Shown here piece by piece: positions 36,000 to 43,979 of a stretch of 64,000 nt of DNA. Within the stretch, counting starts at the first letter, position 1. Each line of letters begins with the position of its first letter. The stretch lies in assembly GCF_018130785.1 (NCBI RefSeq), contig NZ_JAFCJT010000025.1, positions 1-64,000 on the forward strand, read 5' to 3'. The notes under the pieces are model-generated. The model saw nothing but the letters and a program-made list of their open reading frames with translations, ran no database searches and was not told where the DNA came from. The position numbers and the translations under genes are program-made. The stretch is from Bradyrhizobium liaoningense. GTDB lineage: Bacteria > Pseudomonadota > Alphaproteobacteria > Rhizobiales > Xanthobacteraceae.

Positions 36000-36950
36000 T
36001 CAGGAGCTCGGCAGAGCCATCAGGTACTGGTAGATCGCGGCGAGGTCGTCGTCATCCATCCGCCCGATCGGCCGCCACGGCATTTGCTCGCCGAGCCGAT
36101 GCCCGCTCGGATCAACGCCTGTGCGCATGGTGTCGACGAACTGCGCAAGGCTCCAGTCCTTGACGATACCGAGGTCCGGTCCGAGCGGCGGCAATTGTCC
36201 CGGCACGCCGCCGCCGAGATCCCTGCCGTGGCATTCGCGGCAATCCTGATAGGACAGCAGGTATTTGCCATAGAGCGCCGTCGGCGCCTTCGGCGGCGCG
36301 GTGATCACGCCGGTGAAGACCGGCTTGGCGTCCGGCAACAGTCCGGCGCCCAGCATCACGATGCCCAGCAGGCTGAAACGATCCGGAGGATCCGGGGTCT
36401 GCACACCGCTCGCGGGCAGGCTGCGGACGTAGGCGATCACGGCCCTGGTGTCGTCGTCGCTAAGCCGGCCGGCATTGGTGAAGGACATGATCGCCAGCCA
36501 GCGGCCTCTCGCGTCGAGCCCATTGCGAATGGCACGAAAGATCTCGCCATCGGACCAATTCTTCAAGGCGCCGGCGGGCGTGAGATTGGCTGGCACGAAC
36601 GAGCCGATGGGAAGCGGGAGATCCTTGGCCACGTCGCCGCCGCCGGACAGCGTCCCGGTCTGCGAGTGACAGCCGGCGCAAAAGCCGTCGGCCACGGCCC
36701 TGCCCCGGTCAATCTGGTCCGGTGTCGCCTCGATCCTCACGTCCGGGACCGGTGCAGAGCGGGCGTGCTGCCGGACGATACCGACCACGGTCAAAGCGCC
36801 GACGCCGAGCACTGGGACAGCCAGCATGGTTGTCAGCACCATGCCGCTCCACTTCGCCAGAGGGGATTTCGTCCGGGAGGCGCGAACGCCCAGCCAGGCC
36901 ATAAGCGCGATGAACGCAACCATCGCAATCAAGGCACCAATATTTTCCAT
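36000..36950 (-). CDS. Membrane-anchored di-haem cytochrome c
   Basis: 316 residues from the ATG at 36950. Two hydrophobic helices at the N-terminus (about 5-23 and 38-62) anchor it; two cytochrome c domains follow, with CAGCHSQTG and, about 150 residues on, CRECHGRDLGGG, and methionine ligand candidates in SFTNAGRLSDDD and MPWRPIGRMDDDD. It resembles the cytochrome subunits of periplasmic alcohol or aldehyde dehydrogenases and could pass electrons from the di-haem peroxidase or a dehydrogenase to the respiratory chain. Divergent from the glycosyltransferase gene across a vir-box. Confidence 0.88.
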   Translation of the reverse strand: MENIGALIAMVAFIALMAWLGVRASRTKSPLAKWSGMVLTTMLAVPVLGVGALTVVGIVRQHARSAPVPDVRIEATPDQIDRGRAVADGFCAGCHSQTGTLSGGGDVAKDLPLPIGSFVPANLTPAGALKNWSDGEIFRAIRNGLDARGRWLAIMSFTNAGRLSDDDTRAVIAYVRSLPASGVQTPDPPDRFSLLGIVMLGAGLLPDAKPVFTGVITAPPKAPTALYGKYLLSYQDCRECHGRDLGGGVPGQLPPLGPDLGIVKDWSLAQFVDTMRTGVDPSGHRLGEQMPWRPIGRMDDDDLAAIYQYLMALPSS

Positions 36951-37339
36951 GCCGGTCCTCAATGAATTGGGCGCGAACGAGGCCGCGCGACATCCGGATC
37001 GTCAAAAATCACTTTCGGGCGACGCCAACGCTCCAATATCTGCGAAGGTGTGCCATGCGGAGGTCTGCCGGATTAGCAGCGCGGTGTTTCCGTGCCGTTT
37101 CATCGCCCGTCGCCCGCGTTACAATTGTAATCCTCTGCTAGCTATCGGCTCCCGGCGCGATGTCACCGGCTTTCGCACCGGCGTTTTTGCCTGGCCTTGG
37201 CAGCGCCACGATCCGTTGCCGCCGTAACCATTTACGTTGCCGCCGGAAGCCGTGGCGTAACGGCGATCGCTTCAATTGCCTCTCACTCGACCGGACGCCC
37301 TGGGGCGACCGTGCATCGATCATCAAGAGGTCAACTCAC
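36951..37339. promoter_or_regulatory. Divergent promoter region, cytochrome c / glycosyltransferase
   Basis: 389 bp with no gene. It contains a perfect vir-box match at 37118-37131 roughly midway between the two divergent starts (168 bp from cytochrome c, 209 bp from the glycosyltransferase), so one VirG-like activator could drive both genes. Confidence 0.6.
37118..37131. promoter_or_regulatory. Vir-box match in the cytochrome/glycosyltransferase divergent promoter
   Basis: GTTACAATTGTAAT fits RYTNCAATTGNAAY completely and contains the perfect 12-bp palindrome TTACAATTGTAA, stronger than the site at 34881. Confidence 0.72.
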
Positions 37340-38686
37340 ATGAAGATTCTTATCGCTTCGACACCGGCGCAGGGTCATCTCAATCCGATGCTGGCGATCA
37401 CGCAAATCCTGCGTGGCGAGGGCCACGAGATCGCTTTCCTGACCGGCACCGCCTTTCGTGCCCGCGTCGAGGCCAGCGGCGTCAAATTCTTTCCCCTTCC
37501 CGAGGACGCGGACTTCGATCCGAACGATGTCTTCTCGCGGTTCCCCGAACTCAAGACCATCCCGCCGGGATTGGAGTGGTTCCGTGTTGCTTGCGAGCGC
37601 ATCTTCGTCGACGCCATTCCGGCCCAGCACCAGGGGATGCTGCAAATCTTGCGACAATTCCCCGCCGACATCATTGTCGCCGACGACATGCTGTTCGGTG
37701 TACTGCCGATGCTGCTCGGACCGCGCTCTCAGCGGCCTCCAATCGCGCTCTGCGGGACCTCGTTTCTGCATTGGGCGCGCGAGGACGGAGCGCCCAACTT
37801 CCTCGGTCTGCCGCCGGCAACGAGCGACGAGGAGCGCGATCGCTATGCGGCCATGGCGCGGGACTTTGATGCGGCAGTCGATCAACCGGTGTCACTGCGC
37901 CTGAATCGGGCGTTGAAGTCTCTCGGGATCGGGCCGATCGCGATGCCGCTCTTCCATTCCGTGGTCGCTCTCGGGGATGCCTATCTGCAATTGTCGGTGC
38001 CAAGCTTCGAATTTCCTCGCGAGATTCCGCCCTCAGTGCATTTCGTCGGCACGCCACCGATCATCGCCAACCAGGTCCCGCCGCCGCGCTGGGCCGAAGA
38101 GCTCGACGGATCGCGCAAGGTCGTTCTGGTGACGCAGGGCACGGTGGCCAATCACAATTTCAATCTGCTGGTTGCCCCGACGCTGGCGGCGCTCGCGGAC
38201 GAGGAGGACATCCTGGTGATCGTGACGGCAGGCGGCCGCCCGGTTGACGCCATCCCCGGCAAGATCCCGTCGAACGCGCGCATCGCCAGCTATCTGCCGT
38301 TCGAATGGCTGCTGCCGAACGTCGACGTGCTCGTCACCAATGGCGGCTATGGCAGCGTCAACCAGGCCATGAGCTTCGGCATCCCGTTGGTTACCGCGGG
38401 GCTGACCGAAGACAAGGCCGACGTCAACGCGCGGGTCGCGTGGTCCGGGGTCGGCATCAACCTCGCGACCAACGAGCCGACACCGGAGGCGTTGCGCGAG
38501 GCGGTGCGGACGGTGCTCGATCAACCCCGCTTCCAGTTGCGTGCCTCGCAGATCGCGGACGAATTCGCCGGGATCGACACGCGGTCCGAAATCCTCCGGG
38601 TCATCGGCGAGCTCGTGGCCGACGAGACCTCCTACACCGACGCGATGGCCGCAAGCCGGGGGCGGCGTGCCGGGCGGCGCGCGTAA
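37340..38686 (+). CDS. UGT/MGT-type glycosyltransferase (GT1)
   Basis: 448 residues from the ATG at 37340, after AGAGGT. The N-terminus STPAQGHLNPMLAI places the catalytic His13 in the usual loop of family GT1 enzymes; the donor-binding signature TNGGYGSVNQAMSFGIPLVTAG..DKADVNARV is near residues 330-370, and a GT-B Rossmann arrangement is evident throughout. GT1 enzymes add sugar to small hydrophobic acceptors such as flavonoids, phenolics, macrolides or sterols. Its position beside a vir-box and a VirA-like system suggests an aromatic acceptor, which is inference. An MFS exporter follows 85 bp on. Confidence 0.92.
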   Translation: MKILIASTPAQGHLNPMLAITQILRGEGHEIAFLTGTAFRARVEASGVKFFPLPEDADFDPNDVFSRFPELKTIPPGLEWFRVACERIFVDAIPAQHQGMLQILRQFPADIIVADDMLFGVLPMLLGPRSQRPPIALCGTSFLHWAREDGAPNFLGLPPATSDEERDRYAAMARDFDAAVDQPVSLRLNRALKSLGIGPIAMPLFHSVVALGDAYLQLSVPSFEFPREIPPSVHFVGTPPIIANQVPPPRWAEELDGSRKVVLVTQGTVANHNFNLLVAPTLAALADEEDILVIVTAGGRPVDAIPGKIPSNARIASYLPFEWLLPNVDVLVTNGGYGSVNQAMSFGIPLVTAGLTEDKADVNARVAWSGVGINLATNEPTPEALREAVRTVLDQPRFQLRASQIADEFAGIDTRSEILRVIGELVADETSYTDAMAASRGRRAGRRA

Positions 38687-38770
38687 TCGCCGAACGCAAC
38701 GATGGAGGGCGGGCGACCGCGCCTCCATCACCTCATGCACATCGATCAAGCCGGAACCGGAAATCCGTCC

Positions 38771-40021
38771 ATGCAAATCGACCCCGCATCCTTCGCCTTC
38801 ACGCTGCTGCTCGGTTTTCTGGCGGCCGTGCCCTATTCCGGCATCGACATCAATCTGCCGGCGCTAGCAGCGACCGGCACGACGCTCGACGCGAGCGCGT
38901 CGGATGTCGGGCTGACCATGAGCGCCTTCATGCTCAGCCTCGCCACCGCGCCGCTGATCTACGGACCGGTCTCCGACCGCCTGGGCCGCAAGCCGATTCT
39001 GGCATTCGGCCTCGTACTGTTCGTCGCCGCAAGCCTTGCCTGCGCGAAAGCGTCCTCGCTGTCGGTTCTGTTGCTGGGCCGCTTCGTTCAGGGCATCGGC
39101 GCCGCCGCCACCGCAACGACCTTTGCCATTATCCGCGATCTCTTCGACGGCAACGCCGCGCGAGGCAAGATCGCCAACGTCATGGTCACGGTCAATGTCG
39201 CGACCGTGATCGCGCCGACGGCCGGCGCCGCCCTGCTGGCGATCGCCGGCTGGCGCTCGATCTATGCCGCCCAGGCTGGGGTCGGCCTCATGCTGCTGGT
39301 CGTGGTGATGTTTCGCTTCGCGGAGACTGCGACGACCGACTTCTCCGGCCGCCTGGGACTTTCGGCCGTCATCGACAGCTACCGCCAGGTGCTGACGCAT
39401 CCGGTGTCGTTGCCTTTCATCCTGGTCGGCGCCGCGGGCGGCGCGACCGTGTTTGCCTACGTCACCGGCGCCTCGCTGTTCTTCGTCGGCGCCGTCGGAC
39501 TGCGCCCCGAGCAATATGGCCTGATCTTCAGCGCATGCTCGGGGGCCGTCATGGTCGGCGCCTTTCTCGACGGCCAGCTCGGCCGACGCGGCGTAGAGTC
39601 CGCCCGCATGCTCGCAACCGGGCTGACGCTGTCGGCCGCCGCCAGCACCGCCCTGCTCGCGATGACCTTGGCGGGCTGGATGCCCACGTCATTCGTGGTT
39701 GCGCTGCTGATGGCGGTCGCACTCGGCTTCGGGCTCAGCGTGCCGAACGTGATGAGTGCGACGATGCAGCGTCTCCCCGAGATCGCGGGCGCCGTCAGCG
39801 CCGCCGCCGGAAGCATTCAACTGACCGCCGGCGCAATATCGAGCGGACTGGTCGCGCTTCGCTTCGACGGACGGACCGCGCTGTCGATGACCGCGGTGAT
39901 GGCGGCAACGTCGCTGCTCGCTCTGGTTCTGTATCTGCTGGTCGCGCGCCCCGCCGAACGCCGCCTACCGTCGCAGACGATCGATCCCGGTGCGGCGGTC
40001 CGCAGCCCCACGAAGTCCTGA
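38771..40021 (+). CDS. Bcr/CflA-family multidrug MFS transporter
   Basis: 416 residues from the ATG at 38771 (MQIDPASFAFTLLLGFLAAV); earlier in-frame ATGs would add a polar tail. 12 membrane helices with the Bcr/CflA opening DINLPALAATGTTLDAS and motif A GPVSDRLGRKPIL. It exports drugs or metabolites in exchange for protons. Its position 85 bp after the GT1 gene suggests joint detoxification: the glycosylated product could be its cargo. Confidence 0.9.
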   Translation: MQIDPASFAFTLLLGFLAAVPYSGIDINLPALAATGTTLDASASDVGLTMSAFMLSLATAPLIYGPVSDRLGRKPILAFGLVLFVAASLACAKASSLSVLLLGRFVQGIGAAATATTFAIIRDLFDGNAARGKIANVMVTVNVATVIAPTAGAALLAIAGWRSIYAAQAGVGLMLLVVVMFRFAETATTDFSGRLGLSAVIDSYRQVLTHPVSLPFILVGAAGGATVFAYVTGASLFFVGAVGLRPEQYGLIFSACSGAVMVGAFLDGQLGRRGVESARMLATGLTLSAAASTALLAMTLAGWMPTSFVVALLMAVALGFGLSVPNVMSATMQRLPEIAGAVSAAAGSIQLTAGAISSGLVALRFDGRTALSMTAVMAATSLLALVLYLLVARPAERRLPSQTIDPGAAVRSPTKS

Positions 40022-40042
40022 ATTCGCCCTATCCCGCTGGCC

Positions 40043-40062
40043 GCCCGGCGCATCCGCCGGGC
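40043..40062. terminator. Hairpin after the MFS gene
   Basis: GCCCGGCG, loop CATC and CGCCGGGC form a perfect 8-bp stem 22 bp after the MFS stop. No U-tract follows. Confidence 0.6.
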
Positions 40063-40073
40063 TGCGATCTCGC

Positions 40074-40102
40074 TGGGGCGGCAGGGATCGAACCTCCGAC
40101 TT
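40074..40102 (-). pseudogene. tRNA-Gln-like 3' remnant (possible attachment site)
   Basis: Read on the minus strand, this matches the T-arm and acceptor end of alphaproteobacterial tRNA-Gln (GGAGGTTCGATCC, then CTGCCGCCCCAG) with one T-stem mismatch. The anticodon half is not recognisable upstream, so it is not a working tRNA. Such remnants often mark integrase attachment sites, and the following 12 kb is accessory in character. Confidence 0.55.
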
Positions 40103-40286
40103 GCGGAACCAAGATCAGTTTGATTGTTCAACTATTTCAATCCGCATTTGGAACAAGCGGCGTGGCGCGACCCGCCCTTATTCTCGCCGCCATCATCATC
40201 CAGGAACGCGCGCAGGGGGGCGGGCTCCTCCAGGGGGCAGTTCCCAAAGGTTCTGCGTGATCGTCCAACGTTCAGTACAACACGAA

Positions 40287-41279
40287 ATGATTGCGTCCCG
40301 CCGTGCACTCCTTGGCGGGCTTGCGTCCTCAGCCTGCGTCGTCGCGCTGGGCGGATGCGCCAGCCTGGGTGCTACCGGCGCACGCTACGACGCTTCGTCG
40401 CTCTCGGTCGACCCTACGTTGCTCGTCGTAACCACGCGCAAGCCAGTGAGCGGCGCTCGGGCGAAGCCGTGGTTCGGGCCGGAGCGGGCTTCTACGATGA
40501 CCGTTGCACGAGCGAAGCTTGTGGCGCCTGGCGACAGCCGTTTCTCGCTCGCTGCAGCCGGACTTGACGATTGGCGTCTTGATGGGGTCGAGCCGGTATC
40601 GGGCGATGTCGGCAGTCTTGTCGCGCAGGCCGGCGGCGGACCAGATGTTCTGATCTACGTGCACGGCTTCAAACAGACGTTCGAGACAGCGGCGCTCGAT
40701 GCCGCGCATCTCTCCGATGGCATCAGGTTCCGCGGCCAGACGATGGTGTTCTCCTGGCCCTCGAAGGCTGGATTTTTCGACTACGCCTATGACCGCGACA
40801 GCGCAATGTGGTCCCGCGATGGCTTCGAACGCGTGCTGGGGTCTGTCGTTACGACCTCGAGCGCCGGCCGCGTCCACATCGTCGCGCACAGCATGGGAAC
40901 CATGCTGACGCTCGAAAGCCTGCGCCAGCTCTATGCGCGATATGGTGACACCGTTGCGGGTAGGATCGGCGCCGTGGTGTTCGCCGCGCCGGATATCGAC
41001 ATGGACGTGTTCTCGTCCTCGATCAACCGAATCGGTCCGCTTTCGCGCAAGATCACCGTCATCGCCGCAACGAACGACCGCGCGTTGGCGCTGTCGGGGC
41101 AAATCGCTGGTGGGATGACACGGGTCGGCGCTGCCGAGAAGACCGCCATCGAAGGGCTCGGGGTGCGCGTGATCGATGCTTCCGACGCAGGCTGGGGCGT
41201 TATCAACCACGACTTGTTCCTGTCGAATGCGGAGGTGCGCCAGGTGATACGCCGCTCAATTGATACCGTGGCCGCGTGA
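40287..41279 (+). CDS. Lipoprotein alpha/beta hydrolase (DUF900-like)
   Basis: 330 residues from the ATG at 40287. A lipoprotein signal ends in the lipobox ALGGC (Cys24). The fold is clear: VLIYVHGFKQTFETAALDAAHL (oxyanion region) and VHIVAHSMGTML, the G/A-H-S-M-G nucleophile elbow with Ser in the typical position. DUF900-type esterases of this layout are anchored in the envelope. Earlier in-frame sequence is unrelated and overlaps the tRNA-like remnant. First complete gene of the accessory stretch. Confidence 0.85.
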   Translation: MIASRRALLGGLASSACVVALGGCASLGATGARYDASSLSVDPTLLVVTTRKPVSGARAKPWFGPERASTMTVARAKLVAPGDSRFSLAAAGLDDWRLDGVEPVSGDVGSLVAQAGGGPDVLIYVHGFKQTFETAALDAAHLSDGIRFRGQTMVFSWPSKAGFFDYAYDRDSAMWSRDGFERVLGSVVTTSSAGRVHIVAHSMGTMLTLESLRQLYARYGDTVAGRIGAVVFAAPDIDMDVFSSSINRIGPLSRKITVIAATNDRALALSGQIAGGMTRVGAAEKTAIEGLGVRVIDASDAGWGVINHDLFLSNAEVRQVIRRSIDTVAA

Positions 41280-41480
41280 ATCTGCGGGCTGCCGAGGCGC
41301 TTCAAATTGCATGTGCGGGATTTCGAGCCGGTCTGCCGTCGTCAACGTATCGCGTGAGGCGTGCAACCCGACGGGCGCCTGAACGGGCGGCTCGTTCACA
41401 GGCTTTGTCATGCGCGGCGATGTCTCGAGCTCCATCACCGCGAGCGTACCCAAGCCAACGAGGATCAGAGCCGCTTTCAT
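41256..41480 (-). CDS. Small exported or membrane-anchored protein
   Basis: 74 residues: a short hydrophobic N-terminus (MKAALILVGLGTLAVMEL) followed by a conserved-looking polar tail (SPRMTKPVNEPPVQAPVG, DTLTTADRLEI). I recall near-identical small proteins in Bradyrhizobium genomes. Its 3' end overlaps the end of the hydrolase gene by 24 bp, in convergent orientation. Function unknown. Confidence 0.65.
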   Translation of the reverse strand: MKAALILVGLGTLAVMELETSPRMTKPVNEPPVQAPVGLHASRDTLTTADRLEIPHMQFEAPRQPADSRGHGIN

Positions 41481-41732
41481 CTGATTTCACGCTTTCCGAA
41501 CGAGAAGCCTCGTTCAAAGCCTGCCGAAAATAAGCCCCCGGTAATCGGAGACCAATTGCAGACAGCCAATGAGGCGGCTTGGCGGCAGAAGTGAACCGGC
41601 CGGCGCGGCTACGGGACAAGATCAGAGACAGGGTTAACGCGGGTCATGCGAACTGGGCTGTGCTTGAGCAAAGCCACCTCTTGAGCTCGCAATATGCTAA
41701 TTTGAGCGGGCACTCAGCCCGGACGTTGCACC

Positions 41733-42689
41733 GTGACCGATGGTCGTCACCCGGCATGGACCGAGGAAAGCCGCTTTCGCGGCGCGCTGGACGATGTGAT
41801 CATCATCCCGCTCGTTGTCGTCGCGCTCGCCACGAACAAGATCCTGCGTTTCGTTCTTTCGATCTTGATGCGGATGCTTGACTACGCCTTCCCTTTTGCA
41901 ATGCAGATTGTCTGGCTTCCACTGTTCGCGGCCAGGGTTGTCGGCGATGTCATCGTGACTGTCATCGATGGCGCGGTGCGCTTCCTTCCCCTCTCCGCGG
42001 CGAAGCGTCGGCAGTGGGGTCGGTCGATTCGCCGAAACTGGTTGTGGTTCCGGCGGAAGATCAGCTATCGGGCGTTCGAGCAAGCGGTGCATGATGCCTT
42101 TGAAGGCGGCATGGCATGGGTGTTCAGAACATGCCGACATCTCACGCCGACCGCCGCATTGCTCGTGATCCTGTGCGCGGTGCTTTGGCTGCCGATCTCT
42201 TTCGCGGCGGCAACGGCGATGCACGCGATATTGTTTGCCAAGGTCACGTCCTGGCCAGCCTGGATGCAACTCCTGCATCCGCTCGCAACGGTCATCGCGA
42301 AGAGCAAGCTTCTGGTGCTACCGGTCTATCCGGCAGCCTGGCCGCAGGCTAGAAAGCACCCGCTCGTTCAGCTCGTCTTCAAGGGCTACGACATCATCAA
42401 GCGCGTGCATGTGATCAGAAAGGTCGGCCTTCGCTATCGGCAGGCAGAGATCGCCGGGACTGCGGCGGTCGAGAGGCTCGAGCGCACCGCCGGCCTCACT
42501 TCGGCGGTGAGGTGGTTGCGTGAGGCCCATGTCGCAGAACATCTCGGCGTCGAGAAGCCCACTCAGGAATTGCGTTCGTTCTTCGCGCGATGGTCCATCA
42601 AGTTCTCGGCTGAATATTACGAAGCGAAGGAACGGCAAGCCTCAGGCGTCCCATCATCAAACAGCAGCAAGCCGCAAACGCCGAGTTGA
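41733..42689 (+). CDS. Unrecognised 318-residue membrane protein
   Basis: 318 residues. The N-terminal half holds several hydrophobic segments (about 20-45, 50-70, 140-170) with a basic loop (AAKRRQWGRSIRRNWLWFRR); the second half is soluble, helical and charged, with a stretch of heptad-like spacing (VERLERTAGLTSAVRWLREA) and a polar C-terminal tail rich in Ser. It looks authentic in composition. No family recognised; a membrane-anchored structural or regulatory protein is possible. Confidence 0.7.
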   Translation: MTDGRHPAWTEESRFRGALDDVIIIPLVVVALATNKILRFVLSILMRMLDYAFPFAMQIVWLPLFAARVVGDVIVTVIDGAVRFLPLSAAKRRQWGRSIRRNWLWFRRKISYRAFEQAVHDAFEGGMAWVFRTCRHLTPTAALLVILCAVLWLPISFAAATAMHAILFAKVTSWPAWMQLLHPLATVIAKSKLLVLPVYPAAWPQARKHPLVQLVFKGYDIIKRVHVIRKVGLRYRQAEIAGTAAVERLERTAGLTSAVRWLREAHVAEHLGVEKPTQELRSFFARWSIKFSAEYYEAKERQASGVPSSNSSKPQTPS

Positions 42690-43430
42690 TCATCAATCGC
42701 CAGCGGCCTCACCGTGCCGCCGTCGCTGCCCGATATCCCTTCAACAGGCAGCGGACTGCGCCAGTTCCAAACAAGCAACGGAGAAGGCGATTTGACGGGC
42801 AATATCAGCTGGCTGGGGCGGGAGGGTACCCAGCCAGATTTCGGCCCGTGGCTACCACAGCTACACAACTGAAAAGACTGAAGAAAATCAGGTCGACACG
42901 GCGATTGTGTAGCATCTTTGTGCTGCATCATCAAGAAGCGCCAAACGAGCCCGCCGTGGTGATCTTGAGGCCGTTGCCCCGAAACGAAACTGGCAGCACC
43001 CGTGCGATGATCACCTCAACAACGAACGCCCAAGCGTACTCGATCCCCGTGGCAGTTGAGCCGGCTCAAATCGTCCTCCGTATGGCAGCCGCCTCCACGT
43101 CGGCGGGAACAGAACTCCAGGAGGCTCCGGGTTCTACGGCAGTTCACGACCTGGTCCCCTGCCCCACGCGCGCCACGCCGCGCAAATGAGGAGAGAGGCT
43201 TAAGGCAAACGGGGACGCTAGATCTCGGGTACTCCGAGGCATCTCGTAGCCCCATTCTTTTACGGGCAAGGTAGGGACGAGCAGCACCTTCCGTCGCGCA
43301 CGGGTAGCGCAACCAATTCAAGCTAATCCAAATCGTCAGGATGACTGACGCCTCCGCAACAGCCGCTACCGTGACAAGCGCGCCCGTCCACATCGCAGAC
43401 CGACTGACCTAAAAAGATCACTCAGCGGAG
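42690..43430. other. Gene-poor, lower-quality DNA before the iteron array
   Basis: About 740 bp without a convincing gene. Possible frames are short, off-bias and lack ribosome binding sites; one minus-strand frame ending near 43393 has a single hydrophobic helix at its start (MWTGALVTVAAVAEASVILT) but then degrades. Probably decayed accessory DNA. Confidence 0.5.
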
Positions 43431-43560
43431 GTAACGCCAAATTCGCGAAATGTAACGTTCAATTCCGAGTTCTGTAACGAACGTTTCGAGATCACTACGC
43501 CCAAATTCAGCGTTACTTTTCGAGGAATTGAGCGTTACTTTTCTCGTAATTAAGCGTTAC
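43431..43560. repeat. Six iteron-like 22-bp repeats in two converging triplets
   Basis: GTAACG occurs on the plus strand at 43431, 43452 and 43474 and on the minus strand (as CGTTAC) at 43511, 43533 and 43555; spacings are 21, 22, 22 and 22 bp. The better units share GTAACGCTNAATTNCG followed by an A-rich end. The two triplets meet tail to tail at 43495, so the whole array is a near-perfect 130-bp dyad. A seventh GTAACG occurs alone at 43573. Repeats of helical-turn spacing with a conserved 5' core are what iteron origins, partition sites and multi-site operators look like. Confidence 0.85.
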
Positions 43561-43612
43561 AGAATGGGGGAAGTAACGGGGGGCGTGGGCAAAACTTTGC
43601 CTACTGCGGCTC

Positions 43613-43882
43613 CTACTCTGCTCCCCACGACGTCCTGTGAGCGTCCATTTTTTCTCGAAAACCCTGCGCGCGGAAGCCTTGGCAAATTAGTGCGCGCAAG
43701 GCAGGTGGTGCGTCAGTCGCAGCACCTTCGACGCCTGCGTCGCGACCAAATAGGGCACGGCCCCGCTCTAAGACTTCCAGATCGACCTCCGACCGGCGCT
43801 CGATCAACGCCGCGAGGAGCGCCGTCCCGATCTGGTGGAACTCCACCGCAGCCTTGGGGCGTATATTGTTGATGCGCAACAT
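43613..43882 (-). CDS. Possible hypothetical protein beside the iteron array
   Basis: 89 residues (MLRINNIRPKAAVEFHQIGT...) with a helical, charged composition (LLAALIERRSEVDLEVLERGRALFGRD) unlike the surrounding junk frames. It ends 52 bp from the array, reading towards it, and abuts the response-regulator pseudogene. No family recognised; it could be a truncated gene. Confidence 0.35.
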   Translation of the reverse strand: MLRINNIRPKAAVEFHQIGTALLAALIERRSEVDLEVLERGRALFGRDAGVEGAATDAPPALRALICQGFRAQGFREKMDAHRTSWGAE

Positions 43883-43979
43883 CGGTGGCGGCCCGTCTGA
43901 CACGCCACCTGCACGCTGGCCTGTTGGCCTCCAACGAACCCTGCCTTTGAGCCCGACCGATCGAGACCAAGATCGGCGC

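Noticed and set aside
40074..40106. Intact tRNA gene
   Set aside because: Only the T-arm and acceptor end match tRNA-Gln; the anticodon arm and D-arm are absent, so it is a remnant.
43016..43393. Small single-span membrane protein on the minus strand
   Set aside because: Only the first 30 residues look protein-like; the frame then becomes Arg/Ser/Cys-rich and lacks a ribosome binding site.
43431..43560. CRISPR array
   Set aside because: Units are contiguous 22-mers with no unique spacers and they change orientation midway; an iteron/operator array fits better.
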